Assembly (NCBI RefSeq): GCF_002157355.1
Contig: NZ_LYMK01000037.1
Location: 1-64,000 of the forward strand
Length of the DNA stretch: 64,000 bases
From: Variovorax sp. JS1663
GTDB lineage: Bacteria > Pseudomonadota > Gammaproteobacteria > Burkholderiales > Burkholderiaceae_C
Direction: 5' to 3'
Below the pieces are notes generated by a model, which was given only the letters and a program-made list of their open reading frames with translations, did not search any database and was not told the DNA's origin. Position 1 is the first letter of the stretch. Each line of letters begins with the position of its first letter. Position numbers and translations under genes: made by a program. Positions 15,875 to 24,398 of this stretch are shown piece by piece.

Positions 15875-17599
15875 TCAGGATTCGTCGCGCAGCCAGGTGA
15901 CTGCGCCCGAATGGGTCACGGCGCCCTGGTGGCTGGGGCGCACGGTGAGCGCGTATTTTTCCAGCAAGCCCGTGTGGCGGACCCCCGTGTTTGCCTGACG
16001 TCCTGCCAGCCGCGCGGCGATTTCCTCGCCGCTCAGCTCGACCGTGATGCTGCGCGCCTCGGCGCGCGCATCGATGGCCACGATGTCGCCCTCGCGCAGC
16101 GCGGCGATGGGCCCGCCGTCCGCCGCCTCGGGGCCCGCGTAGCCGATGCACAGGCCGCGCGTCGCGCCGGAGAAGCGGCCGTCGGTCAGGAGCGCCACCT
16201 TGTCACCCATGCCCTGGCCGTAGAGCAGGGCGGTGATGCCCAGCATCTCGCGCATGCCGGGGCTGCCCTTTGGGCCCTCGTTGCGGATCACGATCACGTC
16301 GCCGGCCTGGTAGCGACGGTTCTGCACGGCGGTCTGCGCTTCTTCCTCGGATTCGAAGACGCGCACCGGCCCGCGGTGCACCAGCGTCTTCAGGCCGGCC
16401 GTCTTGAGCAGCGCTCCGTCGGGGCACAGGTTGCCCTTGAGCACCGCCAGGCCGCCGTCGCGCGTGATCGGGTCGCCGGACTTGCGCACCACCTCGCCAT
16501 CCGGGTCGGGTGCGCCCGCCACTTCCTCGGCCAGCGTGCGGCCGGTGAAGGTGAGCGCATCGCCGTGCAGGAAGCCCTGCTCCAGCAGCGTGCGCAGGAT
16601 CACGCCGGCGCCGCCGATGTAGAACACGTCGCGCGCCAGGTAGCGGCCACCCGGCCGCAGGTCGGCGATGAGCGGCGTGCGTGCGAACACTTCGGCCACG
16701 TCGTCCAGGTGGAACTTGATGCCGGCCTCGTGCGCGATCGCCGGCAGGTGCAGCGCCGCATTGGTGGAGCCGCCGGTGGCCGAGACCACCGCGCACGCGT
16801 TCTCCAGCGCCTGGCGCGTCACGATGTCGCGCGGCAGCGGGCCGTCGCCCATCACCGCCTTCATCAGCTGCTTCGCCGCGCGTCGCATCAGCGGCGCGCG
16901 CTCGCTGAACACCGCGGGCACCATGCTGGAGCCGATCGGCGCCAGGCCCAGCGCCTCGGACACCATGCCCATGGTGTTGGCAGTGAACTGGCCCGCGCAG
17001 GCGCCGGCGGTGGGCAGGCAGGCACGGCTCATCGCTTCCAGTTCTTCCTGCGTGGCGTCGCCGGCGAGCACCTTGCCGATGGTCTCGTAGGTGTCGACCA
17101 CGTTGAGGTCGCGGCCCTGGGGCCCGGGCATCTGGCCGGGCAGCGCGGAGCCGCCGTGCACGAACACGCTCGGCACGTTGCAGCGGACCATGCCCATCAT
17201 CAGGCCCGGCAGGTTCTTGTCGCAGGCGCCGATGGCGAAGATGCCGTCCCACTGGTGGCCGCGGGTGGAGGCCTCCACGCTGTCCGCGATCAGCTCGCGC
17301 GAGATCAGCGAGAAGCGCATGCCCGAATGGGCCATGGTCAGCCCGTCGCTCACCGACACCACCGGGCATTCGTGCGGCGTGCCCCCGCCGGCGTAGATGC
17401 CGGTCTTGGCATGCTGCGCCTGCTCGCGCAGGTTGAGGTTGCAGGGGCTCATCTCGCCGCCGGTGTGGAACACGCCGACGTGCGGCCGCGCGATGTCCTC
17501 GTCGTCCTGGCCCAGCGCATGCAGGAAGCTGCGCGTGGTGGCGCGGATGGTGCCCTCGCGGATGGTCGCGGAGCGGAAGCGCTTGGGGTCGTCGCTCAT
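15875..17599 (-). CDS. IlvD/Edd-family dehydratase
   Basis: A 574-residue iron-sulfur dehydratase of the IlvD/Edd family, which includes dihydroxy-acid dehydratase, 6-phosphogluconate dehydratase and sugar-acid dehydratases. The three cluster cysteines are visible in HTGGEMSPCNLNL, AIGACDKNLPG and TAGACAGQFTANTMG. The catalytic region GRFSGATRGLCIGYAGPEA and the ACAVVSATGGSTNAALHLPAIA segment are intact. Its place in a catabolic operon between a Bug receptor gene and hpaI suggests a sugar-acid or hydroxy-acid dehydratase rather than the housekeeping isoleucine-valine enzyme. Sequence motifs alone cannot settle this. Confidence 0.9.
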   Translation of the reverse strand: MSDDPKRFRSATIREGTIRATTRSFLHALGQDDEDIARPHVGVFHTGGEMSPCNLNLREQAQHAKTGIYAGGGTPHECPVVSVSDGLTMAHSGMRFSLISRELIADSVEASTRGHQWDGIFAIGACDKNLPGLMMGMVRCNVPSVFVHGGSALPGQMPGPQGRDLNVVDTYETIGKVLAGDATQEELEAMSRACLPTAGACAGQFTANTMGMVSEALGLAPIGSSMVPAVFSERAPLMRRAAKQLMKAVMGDGPLPRDIVTRQALENACAVVSATGGSTNAALHLPAIAHEAGIKFHLDDVAEVFARTPLIADLRPGGRYLARDVFYIGGAGVILRTLLEQGFLHGDALTFTGRTLAEEVAGAPDPDGEVVRKSGDPITRDGGLAVLKGNLCPDGALLKTAGLKTLVHRGPVRVFESEEEAQTAVQNRRYQAGDVIVIRNEGPKGSPGMREMLGITALLYGQGMGDKVALLTDGRFSGATRGLCIGYAGPEAADGGPIAALREGDIVAIDARAEARSITVELSGEEIAARLAGRQANTGVRHTGLLEKYALTVRPSHQGAVTHSGAVTWLRDES

Positions 17600-17603
17600 G
17601 GGT

Positions 17604-18413
17604 TCAGTAGGTGCCGCCCGAGGGCGCGGCCTTCGCGGCCGACTTGAAGCGTGCCGCCAGCGCGCTGGTGCTGCGCACCAGCAGGTTGGTGTCGAGGCCG
17701 ACCGCGACGAAGAGGGCGCCCAGTTCCAGGTATTTCTGCGCCAGCGCCTCGTCCGGCGTCAGGATGCCGGCGGCCTTGCCGGCGCGGCCGATGCGCGTGA
17801 TCGCGTCCTCGATCGCGGCCTGCACCTCGGGGTGGCCCGAGTTGCCGACGTGTCCCATCGAAGCCGAGAGGTCGGCCGGCCCGATGAAGACGCCATCCAC
17901 GCCGTCGACTGCCGCGATGGCGCCCAGGTTGTCCAGGGCCTGCCGCGTCTCGGCCTGCACCAGCAGGCAGACCCGGTCGTTCGCTTCCTTCGCATAGGCC
18001 GGGAAGCGGCCCCAGCCCGAGGCCCGCGCGCCGCCCATGCCGCGAATGCCCTGCGGCGGATAGCGCATGGCGCGCACGATGGCCTGCGCCTGCTCGGCCG
18101 TGTCGACCATCGGCACCAGGATGGTCTGCAGGCCCAGATCGAGGTATTGCTTGATCAGCGCGGTGCCGGCGTCGCCATGGCCCAGCGGCACCCGCGCGAT
18201 CGCGTTGACGCCCGGGTAGGCCGCGATGGCCTGCGCCTGCTGCAGGATGCTGCGCAGGCCGTTGGGCGAATGCTCGCCGTCGATCAGCAGCCAGTCGAAG
18301 CCGGCGCCGGCGCAGATCTCGGTGCTGTAGGCATCGGCCAGGCCGAGCCAGAGGCCGATCTGCGCGCGCTTGGCGTCGAGGGCCTGCTTGAAGGGGTTCG
18401 CGGGGGTTTGCAT
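17604..18413 (-). CDS. hpaI: HpcH/HpaI aldolase (4-hydroxy-2-oxoheptanedioate aldolase)
   Basis: A 269-residue metal-dependent class II pyruvate aldolase. HpaI splits 4-hydroxy-2-oxoheptane-1,7-dioate into pyruvate and succinate semialdehyde, the last step of homoprotocatechuate meta-cleavage. Family motifs are DWLLIDGEHSPNGL near residues 40-55, the active-site arginine region ARVPLGHGD, the metal-binding glutamate in CLLVQAETRQAL, and VDGVFIGPADLSASMG with the metal-binding aspartate. It lies between hpaH and the IlvD/Edd gene in the same operon, with 21 bases to hpaH. Confidence 0.93.
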   Translation of the reverse strand: MQTPANPFKQALDAKRAQIGLWLGLADAYSTEICAGAGFDWLLIDGEHSPNGLRSILQQAQAIAAYPGVNAIARVPLGHGDAGTALIKQYLDLGLQTILVPMVDTAEQAQAIVRAMRYPPQGIRGMGGARASGWGRFPAYAKEANDRVCLLVQAETRQALDNLGAIAAVDGVDGVFIGPADLSASMGHVGNSGHPEVQAAIEDAITRIGRAGKAAGILTPDEALAQKYLELGALFVAVGLDTNLLVRSTSALAARFKSAAKAAPSGGTY

Positions 18414-18434
18414 GGTGTGCTCTTCTCCGGACCT

Positions 18435-19238
18435 TCAGACGAAACGGAAAGCAATGGAGCCCAGCGGGCCGTAGTCGGCGTGGAAGGTGTCGCCCGGCTT
18501 GGCGGTGGTCGGCCGCGTGAACGAACCGCCCAGCACCACCTCGCCGGCCTCCAGGCATTCGCCCCAGGGCGCCAGCTTGTTGGCCAGCCAGGCCACGCCG
18601 GTGGCCGGGTGGTTGAGCACGGCGGCGGCCAGGCCCGATTCCTCGATCACGCCGTTCTTGTAGAGCAGGGCGCCGACCCAGCGCAGGTCCACCGCGTCGG
18701 GCCTCACCGGCCGCCCGCCGGTCACGATGCCGGCGTTGGCCGCGTTGTCGGCGATGGTGTCGAAGACCTTGCGCATCGCGCCGGTCTCGCGGTCGAACTG
18801 CTCGATGCGCGCATCGATGATCTCGATGGCCGGCACCACGTAGCCGGTGGCGGCCAGCACATCGAAGATCGTCACGTTGGGCCCTTGCAGCCGCTTGCCG
18901 AGGATGAAGGCCAGCTCGACCTCGATGCGCGGCGCGATGAAGCGGGTGAAGGGAATGTCGCCGCCCTGCTCGAAGAACATGTCGTCCAGCAGCGTGCCGT
19001 AGTCCGGCTCGGTGATCTGGCTGGCCTGCTGCATGGCGCGCGAGGTGAGGCCGATCTTGTGGCCCCTGACCACCCGGCCCTCGGCCAGCTTGGCCTTCAC
19101 CCATTCGCGCGAGATGGCATAGCCGTCCTCGATGCTCATCTCGGGGTGGCGCATCGAGAAATGCCGCACCTGCACGCGCGATTTCTCGCTCTCGTGCAGT
19201 TCGGCCGCGAGTTGCTGGATCAGCTTCTTGTCGAGCAT
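18435..19238 (-). CDS. hpaH: 2-oxo-hept-3-ene-1,7-dioate hydratase
   Basis: A 267-residue hydratase of the 2-keto-4-pentenoate hydratase (MhpD/HpaH) family. It adds water to 2-oxohept-3-enedioate to give the HpaI substrate. The ATG at 19238 (MLDKKLIQQLAAELHESEKSRVQVRHFS) fits the family N-terminus. Conserved features include GHKIGLTSRAMQQASQITEPDYGTLLDDMF, IEVELAFILGKRLQGP with metal-binding glutamates, and VPAIEIIDARI. The stop and start codons of hpaF and hpaH are separated by a single base, so translation is probably coupled. Confidence 0.93.
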   Translation of the reverse strand: MLDKKLIQQLAAELHESEKSRVQVRHFSMRHPEMSIEDGYAISREWVKAKLAEGRVVRGHKIGLTSRAMQQASQITEPDYGTLLDDMFFEQGGDIPFTRFIAPRIEVELAFILGKRLQGPNVTIFDVLAATGYVVPAIEIIDARIEQFDRETGAMRKVFDTIADNAANAGIVTGGRPVRPDAVDLRWVGALLYKNGVIEESGLAAAVLNHPATGVAWLANKLAPWGECLEAGEVVLGGSFTRPTTAKPGDTFHADYGPLGSIAFRFV

Positions 19239-19239
19239 G

Positions 19240-19647
19240 TCAGGGTGCCTGGAAAAGGGGATGCAGGTTGCCGCACTTGCCGTCATACACCTGGCCGGGG
19301 CTTTCGTCGATCTGCAGCGTGATGCCGACGTGGTGCTTGGCGAGCAGCGGCTCGACGTGCTGCTTCAGTCGCGCTAGCAGCGCATCGCCGACACGCTTCT
19401 TGACAGCATCGGACCGCCCCGCCGCCATGCGCAGATTGAGATAGACGAAGCCGTGGTCGCCCGAGCCGTCGGCCACCGCGTAGTGCGCGGCCGGATAGGC
19501 GAGCACGCGCGTGCCGCCGACAGGGAAGACCGCACGGTCCTGCTCGTCGCGCTGTTCGAGCATGGTGTCGGCCAGGGCGCGGCACAGGGCAGGCAGCGCG
19601 GCGTCGGCTTCGACGTTCGGCGTGTAGAGGATGACGAGATGGGGCAT
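19240..19647 (-). CDS. hpaF: 5-carboxymethyl-2-hydroxymuconate isomerase
   Basis: A 135-residue protein of the CHMI (tautomerase-fold) family. After removal of the initiator methionine, Pro1 (MPHLVILYTPNV) is the catalytic base. It interconverts 5-carboxymethyl-2-hydroxymuconate and its oxo isomer in the homoprotocatechuate path. Also visible is the family region GFVYLNLRMAAGRSDAVKKRVGDALL. It sits between hpaD (12 bases) and hpaH (1 base) in the operon, the usual hpa order. Confidence 0.92.
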   Translation of the reverse strand: MPHLVILYTPNVEADAALPALCRALADTMLEQRDEQDRAVFPVGGTRVLAYPAAHYAVADGSGDHGFVYLNLRMAAGRSDAVKKRVGDALLARLKQHVEPLLAKHHVGITLQIDESPGQVYDGKCGNLHPLFQAP

Positions 19648-19659
19648 CGACTTTTCTCC

Positions 19660-20538
19660 TCAGGCCTCGGCCGCTGCAGTCGGTAGTGGCGTCACCGGGA
19701 AGATCGCATTGATCTGCCCCGTGCCCGAGCTGCCGAAGTAGGGCGTGACGATCTCCACCGGTGCCTTGTAGCGGTCCCAGCCCAGCAGGCCCAGCAGCAT
19801 CGCGGTGTCGTGCATGTCGCCCTCGCCCCAGCATTTTTCGGCGTACATGGGCAGCATGCCGACGAAGGTCTTCCATTCGCCGGCTTCCCACAGCTGGACC
19901 ACACGGCGGTCCACCTGCTCGAGGAAGGGGTCATAGACCTTGTGCATGAATTCGGGCGCGCGGCCGTTGTCCGCGAAGTGGTGCGACAGCGAGCCGCTGG
20001 CGAACACGGCCACCGTGCCGTCGTAGCGCTCCTCGATGGCGCGGCGCACCGCCAGGCCGAAGCGGCCCGATTCGGTGAGGTCGTGCCAGTCGCACCAGCC
20101 GCTGATGCTGATCACCTTGTAGTGCTGGTCGGCGTTCATGTAGCGCATGGGCACCAGGGTGCCGTATTCCAGCTCCAGCGTGGTGTCGCTGTGCGCGCGG
20201 CTCTTCACGCCCATCTCGTTGGCGACGTCGGCGATCAGGTGGCCCAGCGCCGGGTTGCCCGGGTAGGCGTAGGGCATGTTCTTGATGAAGTGCGGCAGCT
20301 CGTTGCTGGTGTAGGTGCCGCCGAACTCGGGCCCGCAGTTGATGTGGTATTCGCTGTTGACCTGCCAGTGGACGTCGAAGACCACGATGGTGTCCACGCC
20401 GAGTTCGCGGCAGCGGCGGTCGATCTCCTTGTGGCCATTGATCGCAGCGTCGCGGCAGCCGAAGTTCGGGCCGGGGAACTCCGACAGGTACATCGACGGC
20501 ACGTGCGTGATCTTGGCGGCGAGTGCGAGCTTGCCCAT
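19660..20538 (-). CDS. hpaD: 3,4-dihydroxyphenylacetate 2,3-dioxygenase
   Basis: A 292-residue class III (LigB-type) extradiol ring-cleavage dioxygenase. HpaD opens homoprotocatechuate between carbons 2 and 3 with Fe(II). Iron ligands are expected from AAKITHVPSMY near the N-terminus and VVFDVHWQVNSEYHINC in the middle, plus a glutamate later in the chain. The C-terminal SGSLSHHFADNGRAPEF supplies the active-site histidines seen in this family. It lies two bases from the hpaE start, so the two are tightly linked. This is the defining ring-opening enzyme of the cluster. Confidence 0.95.
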   Translation of the reverse strand: MGKLALAAKITHVPSMYLSEFPGPNFGCRDAAINGHKEIDRRCRELGVDTIVVFDVHWQVNSEYHINCGPEFGGTYTSNELPHFIKNMPYAYPGNPALGHLIADVANEMGVKSRAHSDTTLELEYGTLVPMRYMNADQHYKVISISGWCDWHDLTESGRFGLAVRRAIEERYDGTVAVFASGSLSHHFADNGRAPEFMHKVYDPFLEQVDRRVVQLWEAGEWKTFVGMLPMYAEKCWGEGDMHDTAMLLGLLGWDRYKAPVEIVTPYFGSSGTGQINAIFPVTPLPTAAAEA

Positions 20539-20540
20539 GA

Positions 20541-21998
20541 TCAGACCCCCCAGTGCGGGATGTGATGCGAGCCGAGCGACACGGCGACGTTCTTCGGCTC
20601 GCAGAAGACCTCGTAGCTCCAGGTGCCACCTTCGCGGCCCGTGCCCGAGGCCTTGGTGCCGCCGAAGGGCTGGCGCAGGTCACGCACGTTCTGGCTGTTG
20701 ACGAAGCACATGCCGGCCTCGACGGCGGCGGCGACGCGGTGCGCGCGGCCGATGTTCTCGGTCCAGACGTAGCTGGAGAGGCCGTAGGGGATGTCGTTGG
20801 CCAGGCGGATCGCGTCGGCCTCGTCCTTGAAGGGAATCAGGCAGGCCACCGGGCCGAAGATCTCGTCCTGCGCGATCTTCATGCGGTTGTCGACATCGGC
20901 GAAGACCGTGGGCGCCACGTAGTTGCCCTTCCTCACGCGGTCCGGCAGCGTGGGCACTTCCAGGCCGCCGCACAGCAGCGTGGCACCTTCCTTCGGGCCC
21001 AGCTCGATGTAGCTGCGCACCTTCGCCAGGTGGGCTTGCGAGATCATCGGCCCGACGATGGTCTTTTCGTCGAGCGGGTCGCCGACCACGATGCGCCTGG
21101 CGCGCTCGGCGAACTTCGCGGCGAAGTCGGTGTAGATGCTCTGCTGCACCAGGATGCGCGAGCCCGCGGTGCAGCGCTCGCCGTTGTTGCTGAAGATCAT
21201 GAACACGGCCGCGTCGAGTGCGCGGTCGAGGTCGGCGTCCTCGAAGATCACGAAAGGGCTCTTGCCGCCCAGCTCCATGCTGAATTTCTTCAGGCCCGCG
21301 CTCTTGACGATGCGGTTGCCGGTGGCGGTGGAGCCGGTGAAGGAAATCGCGCGCACGTCGGGGTGCGCCACCAGCGGCTCGCCGGCCTCCTTGCCGTAGC
21401 CGTGCACCAGGTTCAGCACGCCGGGCGGAATGCCCGCTTCCAATGCCAGCTCGCCCAGGCGCGCGGCGGTCAGCGGCGAGAGCTCGCTCATCTTGAGCAC
21501 GGCGGTGTTGCCGAAGGCCAGGCAGGGCGCGACCTTCCAGGTGGCGGTCATGAAGGGCACGTTCCACGGCGAGATGAGGGCGCACACGCCGACCGGATGG
21601 AACAGCGTGTAGTTCAGGTGCGTCTCGGTCGGGTAGGTGTGGCCGTCCACCCGGGTGCACATCTCGGCGAAGTAGTAGAAGTTGTCGGCCGCGCGCGGCA
21701 CCAGCTGCTTGCCGGTCTGGGCGATCACCTGGCCGCAGTCGTCCGTCTCGGTGCGCGAGAGCTCGGGCACCTGGGCGGCGATCAGGTCGCCCAGCTTGCG
21801 GATCAGCTTCGCGCGCTGCGGCGCGGGCAGGCCGGCCCACTTGGGAAAGGCTTCCTTGGCGGCGGCGACGGCGGCGTTGACCTCGGCCTCGCCGCCCGAG
21901 GCGACCTCGGCCAGCACTTCCTGCGTGGCCGGGTTGACGGTCTCGAAATAGTCGGTGCCGGCGACCGGCTTGCCGTCGATGAGGTGATCGATCTTCAT
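20541..21998 (-). CDS. hpaE: 5-carboxymethyl-2-hydroxymuconate semialdehyde dehydrogenase
   Basis: A 485-residue NAD-dependent aldehyde dehydrogenase that oxidises the ring-cleavage product of HpaD. The ATG at 21998 (MKIDHLIDGKPVAGTDYFETVNP) is the natural start. Catalytic residues are the glutamate E242 in MELGGKSPFV and the nucleophile C276 in NNGERCTAGS. The cofactor site includes ISPWNVPFM and FTGSTATGNRI. The C-terminus (PFGGTKASGTGREGGTWSYEVFCEPKNVAVSLGSH) is typical of the HpaE branch. Flanking hpaD and the Bug receptor gene place it in the hpa operon. Confidence 0.95.
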   Translation of the reverse strand: MKIDHLIDGKPVAGTDYFETVNPATQEVLAEVASGGEAEVNAAVAAAKEAFPKWAGLPAPQRAKLIRKLGDLIAAQVPELSRTETDDCGQVIAQTGKQLVPRAADNFYYFAEMCTRVDGHTYPTETHLNYTLFHPVGVCALISPWNVPFMTATWKVAPCLAFGNTAVLKMSELSPLTAARLGELALEAGIPPGVLNLVHGYGKEAGEPLVAHPDVRAISFTGSTATGNRIVKSAGLKKFSMELGGKSPFVIFEDADLDRALDAAVFMIFSNNGERCTAGSRILVQQSIYTDFAAKFAERARRIVVGDPLDEKTIVGPMISQAHLAKVRSYIELGPKEGATLLCGGLEVPTLPDRVRKGNYVAPTVFADVDNRMKIAQDEIFGPVACLIPFKDEADAIRLANDIPYGLSSYVWTENIGRAHRVAAAVEAGMCFVNSQNVRDLRQPFGGTKASGTGREGGTWSYEVFCEPKNVAVSLGSHHIPHWGV

Positions 21999-22006
21999 GG
22001 GGTCCT

Positions 22007-22984
22007 TCAATCCAGTTTGATGTCGCGCGCCTTGATGAGGGCGTGCCACTTCTTGCGCTCCGACTCGGTGTAGCGCGTCATCTCGGCGGCGTCGGCGGGT
22101 TTGGGGTCCCAGCCGGCATCCTGCAGCTTCTGCCGCACGCCGGAGTCGTTCATGGTCTTCATCAGGTCGGCGCCGAGACGGGCCTGGATGTCCTTGGGCG
22201 TCGCGGCCGGCACCACCACGCCCTGCCAGGCAAAGGCCTCGACGGCGGGGAAGCCGAGCTCCTTGGCGGTCACCACGTTCGGCAGTTGCGGCATGCGCTC
22301 GCCCTGCAATGCGATCAGCGGGATGGCCTTGCCGGCCTTGACGGCGCTCACGCCGCTGGGCAGGTCGAGCACCATCAGCGGCACCTGGCCGCCCATCAGG
22401 TCCTGCAGCGCGGGGGCGCCGCCCTTGTAGGGCACGTGCAGCACCGACACGCCGGCCTCGCGCTGGAACAGCTCCAGCGCCAGGTGGTGCGGGCTGCCGA
22501 GGCCGGGCGTGGCCACGCTGTACTTGCCGGGCGAGCGCTTGAGTTCGGCCAGCAGGGCCTTTGCATCGGTGAAGCCGGTGTTGGGCGATGCAGTGATGAT
22601 GAGCGAGGAGCGGCCCATCATGCCGATGAGCGCGAAGTCCTTCTCCGCGTCGTAGGGCAGCTTCTTGTAGAGCGCGGGGTTGTAGACCAGCACGCCGTTG
22701 TCGGCCGACATGATCGTGTAGCCGTCGGCGGGCGAACGGGCCACGTGCTCGGAGGCGATGATCGCGGCCGCGCCCGGGCGGTTGTCGATCACCACCGGCT
22801 GCCCGAGGCTCTGCGACAGCTGCGCGCCGGTGGTGCGCGCGAGGAAGTCGGTGCCGCCGCCGGCCGGGTAGCCGACCACCCAGCGCACCTGCTTGTTGGG
22901 ATACGGTTGCGCCGGCGCATCGAAGGCGAAGAACGAAGCGGCCAGCGCGAGCAGCGCCGCGGCGAAGCGGTGGATCCGGGTCAT
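22007..22984 (-). CDS. Bug-family substrate-binding protein within the hpa operon
   Basis: A 325-residue Bug/TctC periplasmic receptor from the ATG at 22984 (MTRIHRFAAALLALAASFFAFDAPAQ), with a Sec signal peptide cleaved near residue 26. Mature motifs are VRWVVGYPAGGGTDFLARTTGAQLSQSLG, VVIDNRPGAAAIIASEHVARSPADGYT and VSVLHVPYKGGAPALQDLMGGQV. It is wedged between hpaG2 and hpaE, eight bases before hpaE, a position where enteric hpa clusters have no gene. It may bind homoprotocatechuate or another aromatic acid. This is inferred from context only. Confidence 0.92.
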   Translation of the reverse strand: MTRIHRFAAALLALAASFFAFDAPAQPYPNKQVRWVVGYPAGGGTDFLARTTGAQLSQSLGQPVVIDNRPGAAAIIASEHVARSPADGYTIMSADNGVLVYNPALYKKLPYDAEKDFALIGMMGRSSLIITASPNTGFTDAKALLAELKRSPGKYSVATPGLGSPHHLALELFQREAGVSVLHVPYKGGAPALQDLMGGQVPLMVLDLPSGVSAVKAGKAIPLIALQGERMPQLPNVVTAKELGFPAVEAFAWQGVVVPAATPKDIQARLGADLMKTMNDSGVRQKLQDAGWDPKPADAAEMTRYTESERKKWHALIKARDIKLD

Positions 22985-23025
22985 GCGTTGTCTCCTGGTT
23001 GTTGAGCCTGTCGTTCGCCGCGTGC

Positions 23026-23778
23026 TCAATGCGCGACGATGGTGTTGGTCAGCGCGCCGATGCCCTCGATCTCCGTCACCACCACGTCGCCGGGGCGGCA
23101 GTCGACCACGCCGTCGGGCGTGCCGGTGAGGATCAGGTCGCCGGGCGACAAGGTCATGAAGCGCGAGAAGTACTCGATGAGGAAGGGCGCGTCGAAGATC
23201 ATGTCGCGCGTGTTGCCCGACTGCGTGACCTGGCCGTTGACGGTGGTGCGCAGGTCCAGCGACATCGGATCGGGCACGTCCTTCGCGTCCACCAGCCAGG
23301 GGCCGATCGGCGTGCAGGTGTCGCGGTTCTTCACGCGCAGGTTGGGGCGATACCAGTTCTCCAGGTAGTCGCGGATCGCGTAGTCGTTGGCCACCGTGTA
23401 GCCGCCGATGAAGTCGTAGGCGTCGCCCCGGCGCACATGGCGCGCGGTCTTGCCGACCACGATCACCAGCTCGCACTCGTAGTGCATGAAGGAGACGCCG
23501 GCCGGGCGCCGGGTGGTCTGGCGGTGGCCGGTGAGCGTGCCCTGGCCCTTGACGAAGACCAGCGGTTCCTCCGGTGCCTTGAACTCCAGCTCCTTCGCGT
23601 GGTCGGCGTAGTTCAGGCCCAGGGCGAGGATGGTCCGCGGGCGCGGGGTGGGCGCCAGCGGCGGCAGCCACAGGACGTCGTCGAAGCCGGCCGTGCGGCC
23701 GTCGCCGAGCAGCAGTCGGCCGTCGCGTTCGGTCGCGGCCTGCTCCACGCCCTCGAAGACGATGCGCGCGTGCTTCAT
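23026..23778 (-). CDS. hpaG2: HpaG2: fumarylacetoacetate-hydrolase-fold isomerase/decarboxylase
   Basis: A 250-residue FAH-fold protein starting at ATG 23778 (MKHARIVFEGVEQAA). In E. coli HpaG is a fused two-domain enzyme that decarboxylates 5-oxopent-3-ene-1,2,5-tricarboxylate and isomerises the product; here the two halves are separate genes. Metal ligands are in MHYECELVIVVGK and YTVANDYAIRDYLENW. LILTGTPDGVVDCRPGDVVVTEIEGIG is the usual FAH C-terminal signature. The start overlaps the hpaG1 stop by four bases (ATGA), implying coupled synthesis of a two-subunit enzyme. Confidence 0.9.
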   Translation of the reverse strand: MKHARIVFEGVEQAATERDGRLLLGDGRTAGFDDVLWLPPLAPTPRPRTILALGLNYADHAKELEFKAPEEPLVFVKGQGTLTGHRQTTRRPAGVSFMHYECELVIVVGKTARHVRRGDAYDFIGGYTVANDYAIRDYLENWYRPNLRVKNRDTCTPIGPWLVDAKDVPDPMSLDLRTTVNGQVTQSGNTRDMIFDAPFLIEYFSRFMTLSPGDLILTGTPDGVVDCRPGDVVVTEIEGIGALTNTIVAH

Positions 23779-24398
23779 GCCGCTTCTCCCACGAGGGTGT
23801 TGGACAAGGTCTCGAAGCCCGGCGCGCTGATCTCGATGCGGTCGCCCGGCTTCGCGAGCGGCCGGCCGGCGTCGCAGCCCAGCATCAGCACGTCGCCGTG
23901 CGCCAGCGTCATGAACCCGGTCACGTCGGCCAGGAGCTGCGAGGCGTCGCGCACCAGCTGCGAGAAGTCGACCGACTGGCGCAGCGCGCCGTTGATGCGC
24001 ACTTCCAGCTTGAATTCGGCCGGGTCCGCCACCTCCTGCGCGTCGCGCATCGCGGGGCCGATGCCGAGGAAGCCGTCCAGGCACTTGAACTTGACCGGCG
24101 GGCGGAAGAAGCTGGCATGGGGGAGCGACAGGTCGTTCATCGGCACGAAGCCTTCGACGTCGCCATCCGCGCCGATCACCATCGCGATGGTGGCGCCGAC
24201 TTCGACCTCGGGCACCGAGGCCGGCACCGTGATGGCGCTGCCGTGCGGGCTCCAGGTGTTGGCCGTCTTCACATAGAGCACCGGCGCCTTCGGCGGTGCC
24301 TTGTAGGGGGGCTGGCTCATCTGCGGCGCGAGCGCCTCGACCTCCGCGCGGAAGTTGAGAAGCACACCGTAGACGGTGCCGGTGGGCAGGAAGCTCAT
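23775..24398 (-). CDS. hpaG1: HpaG1: fumarylacetoacetate-hydrolase-fold isomerase/decarboxylase half
   Basis: A 207-residue FAH-fold protein (MSFLPTGTVYGVLLNFRAEVEALAP), matching the first half of fused HpaG enzymes. Visible are PPKAPVLYVKTANTWSPHGSAITVP, then VEVGATIAMVIG with the metal-binding acidic residue, FVPMNDLSLPHASFFRPPVKFKCLDGFLGIGP, and the closing PGDRIEISAPGFETLSNTLV. It acts with HpaG2 in decarboxylation and isomerisation of the ring-cleavage product. It overlaps hpaR at its start and hpaG2 at its end, each by four bases. Confidence 0.9.
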   Translation of the reverse strand: MSFLPTGTVYGVLLNFRAEVEALAPQMSQPPYKAPPKAPVLYVKTANTWSPHGSAITVPASVPEVEVGATIAMVIGADGDVEGFVPMNDLSLPHASFFRPPVKFKCLDGFLGIGPAMRDAQEVADPAEFKLEVRINGALRQSVDFSQLVRDASQLLADVTGFMTLAHGDVLMLGCDAGRPLAKPGDRIEISAPGFETLSNTLVGEAA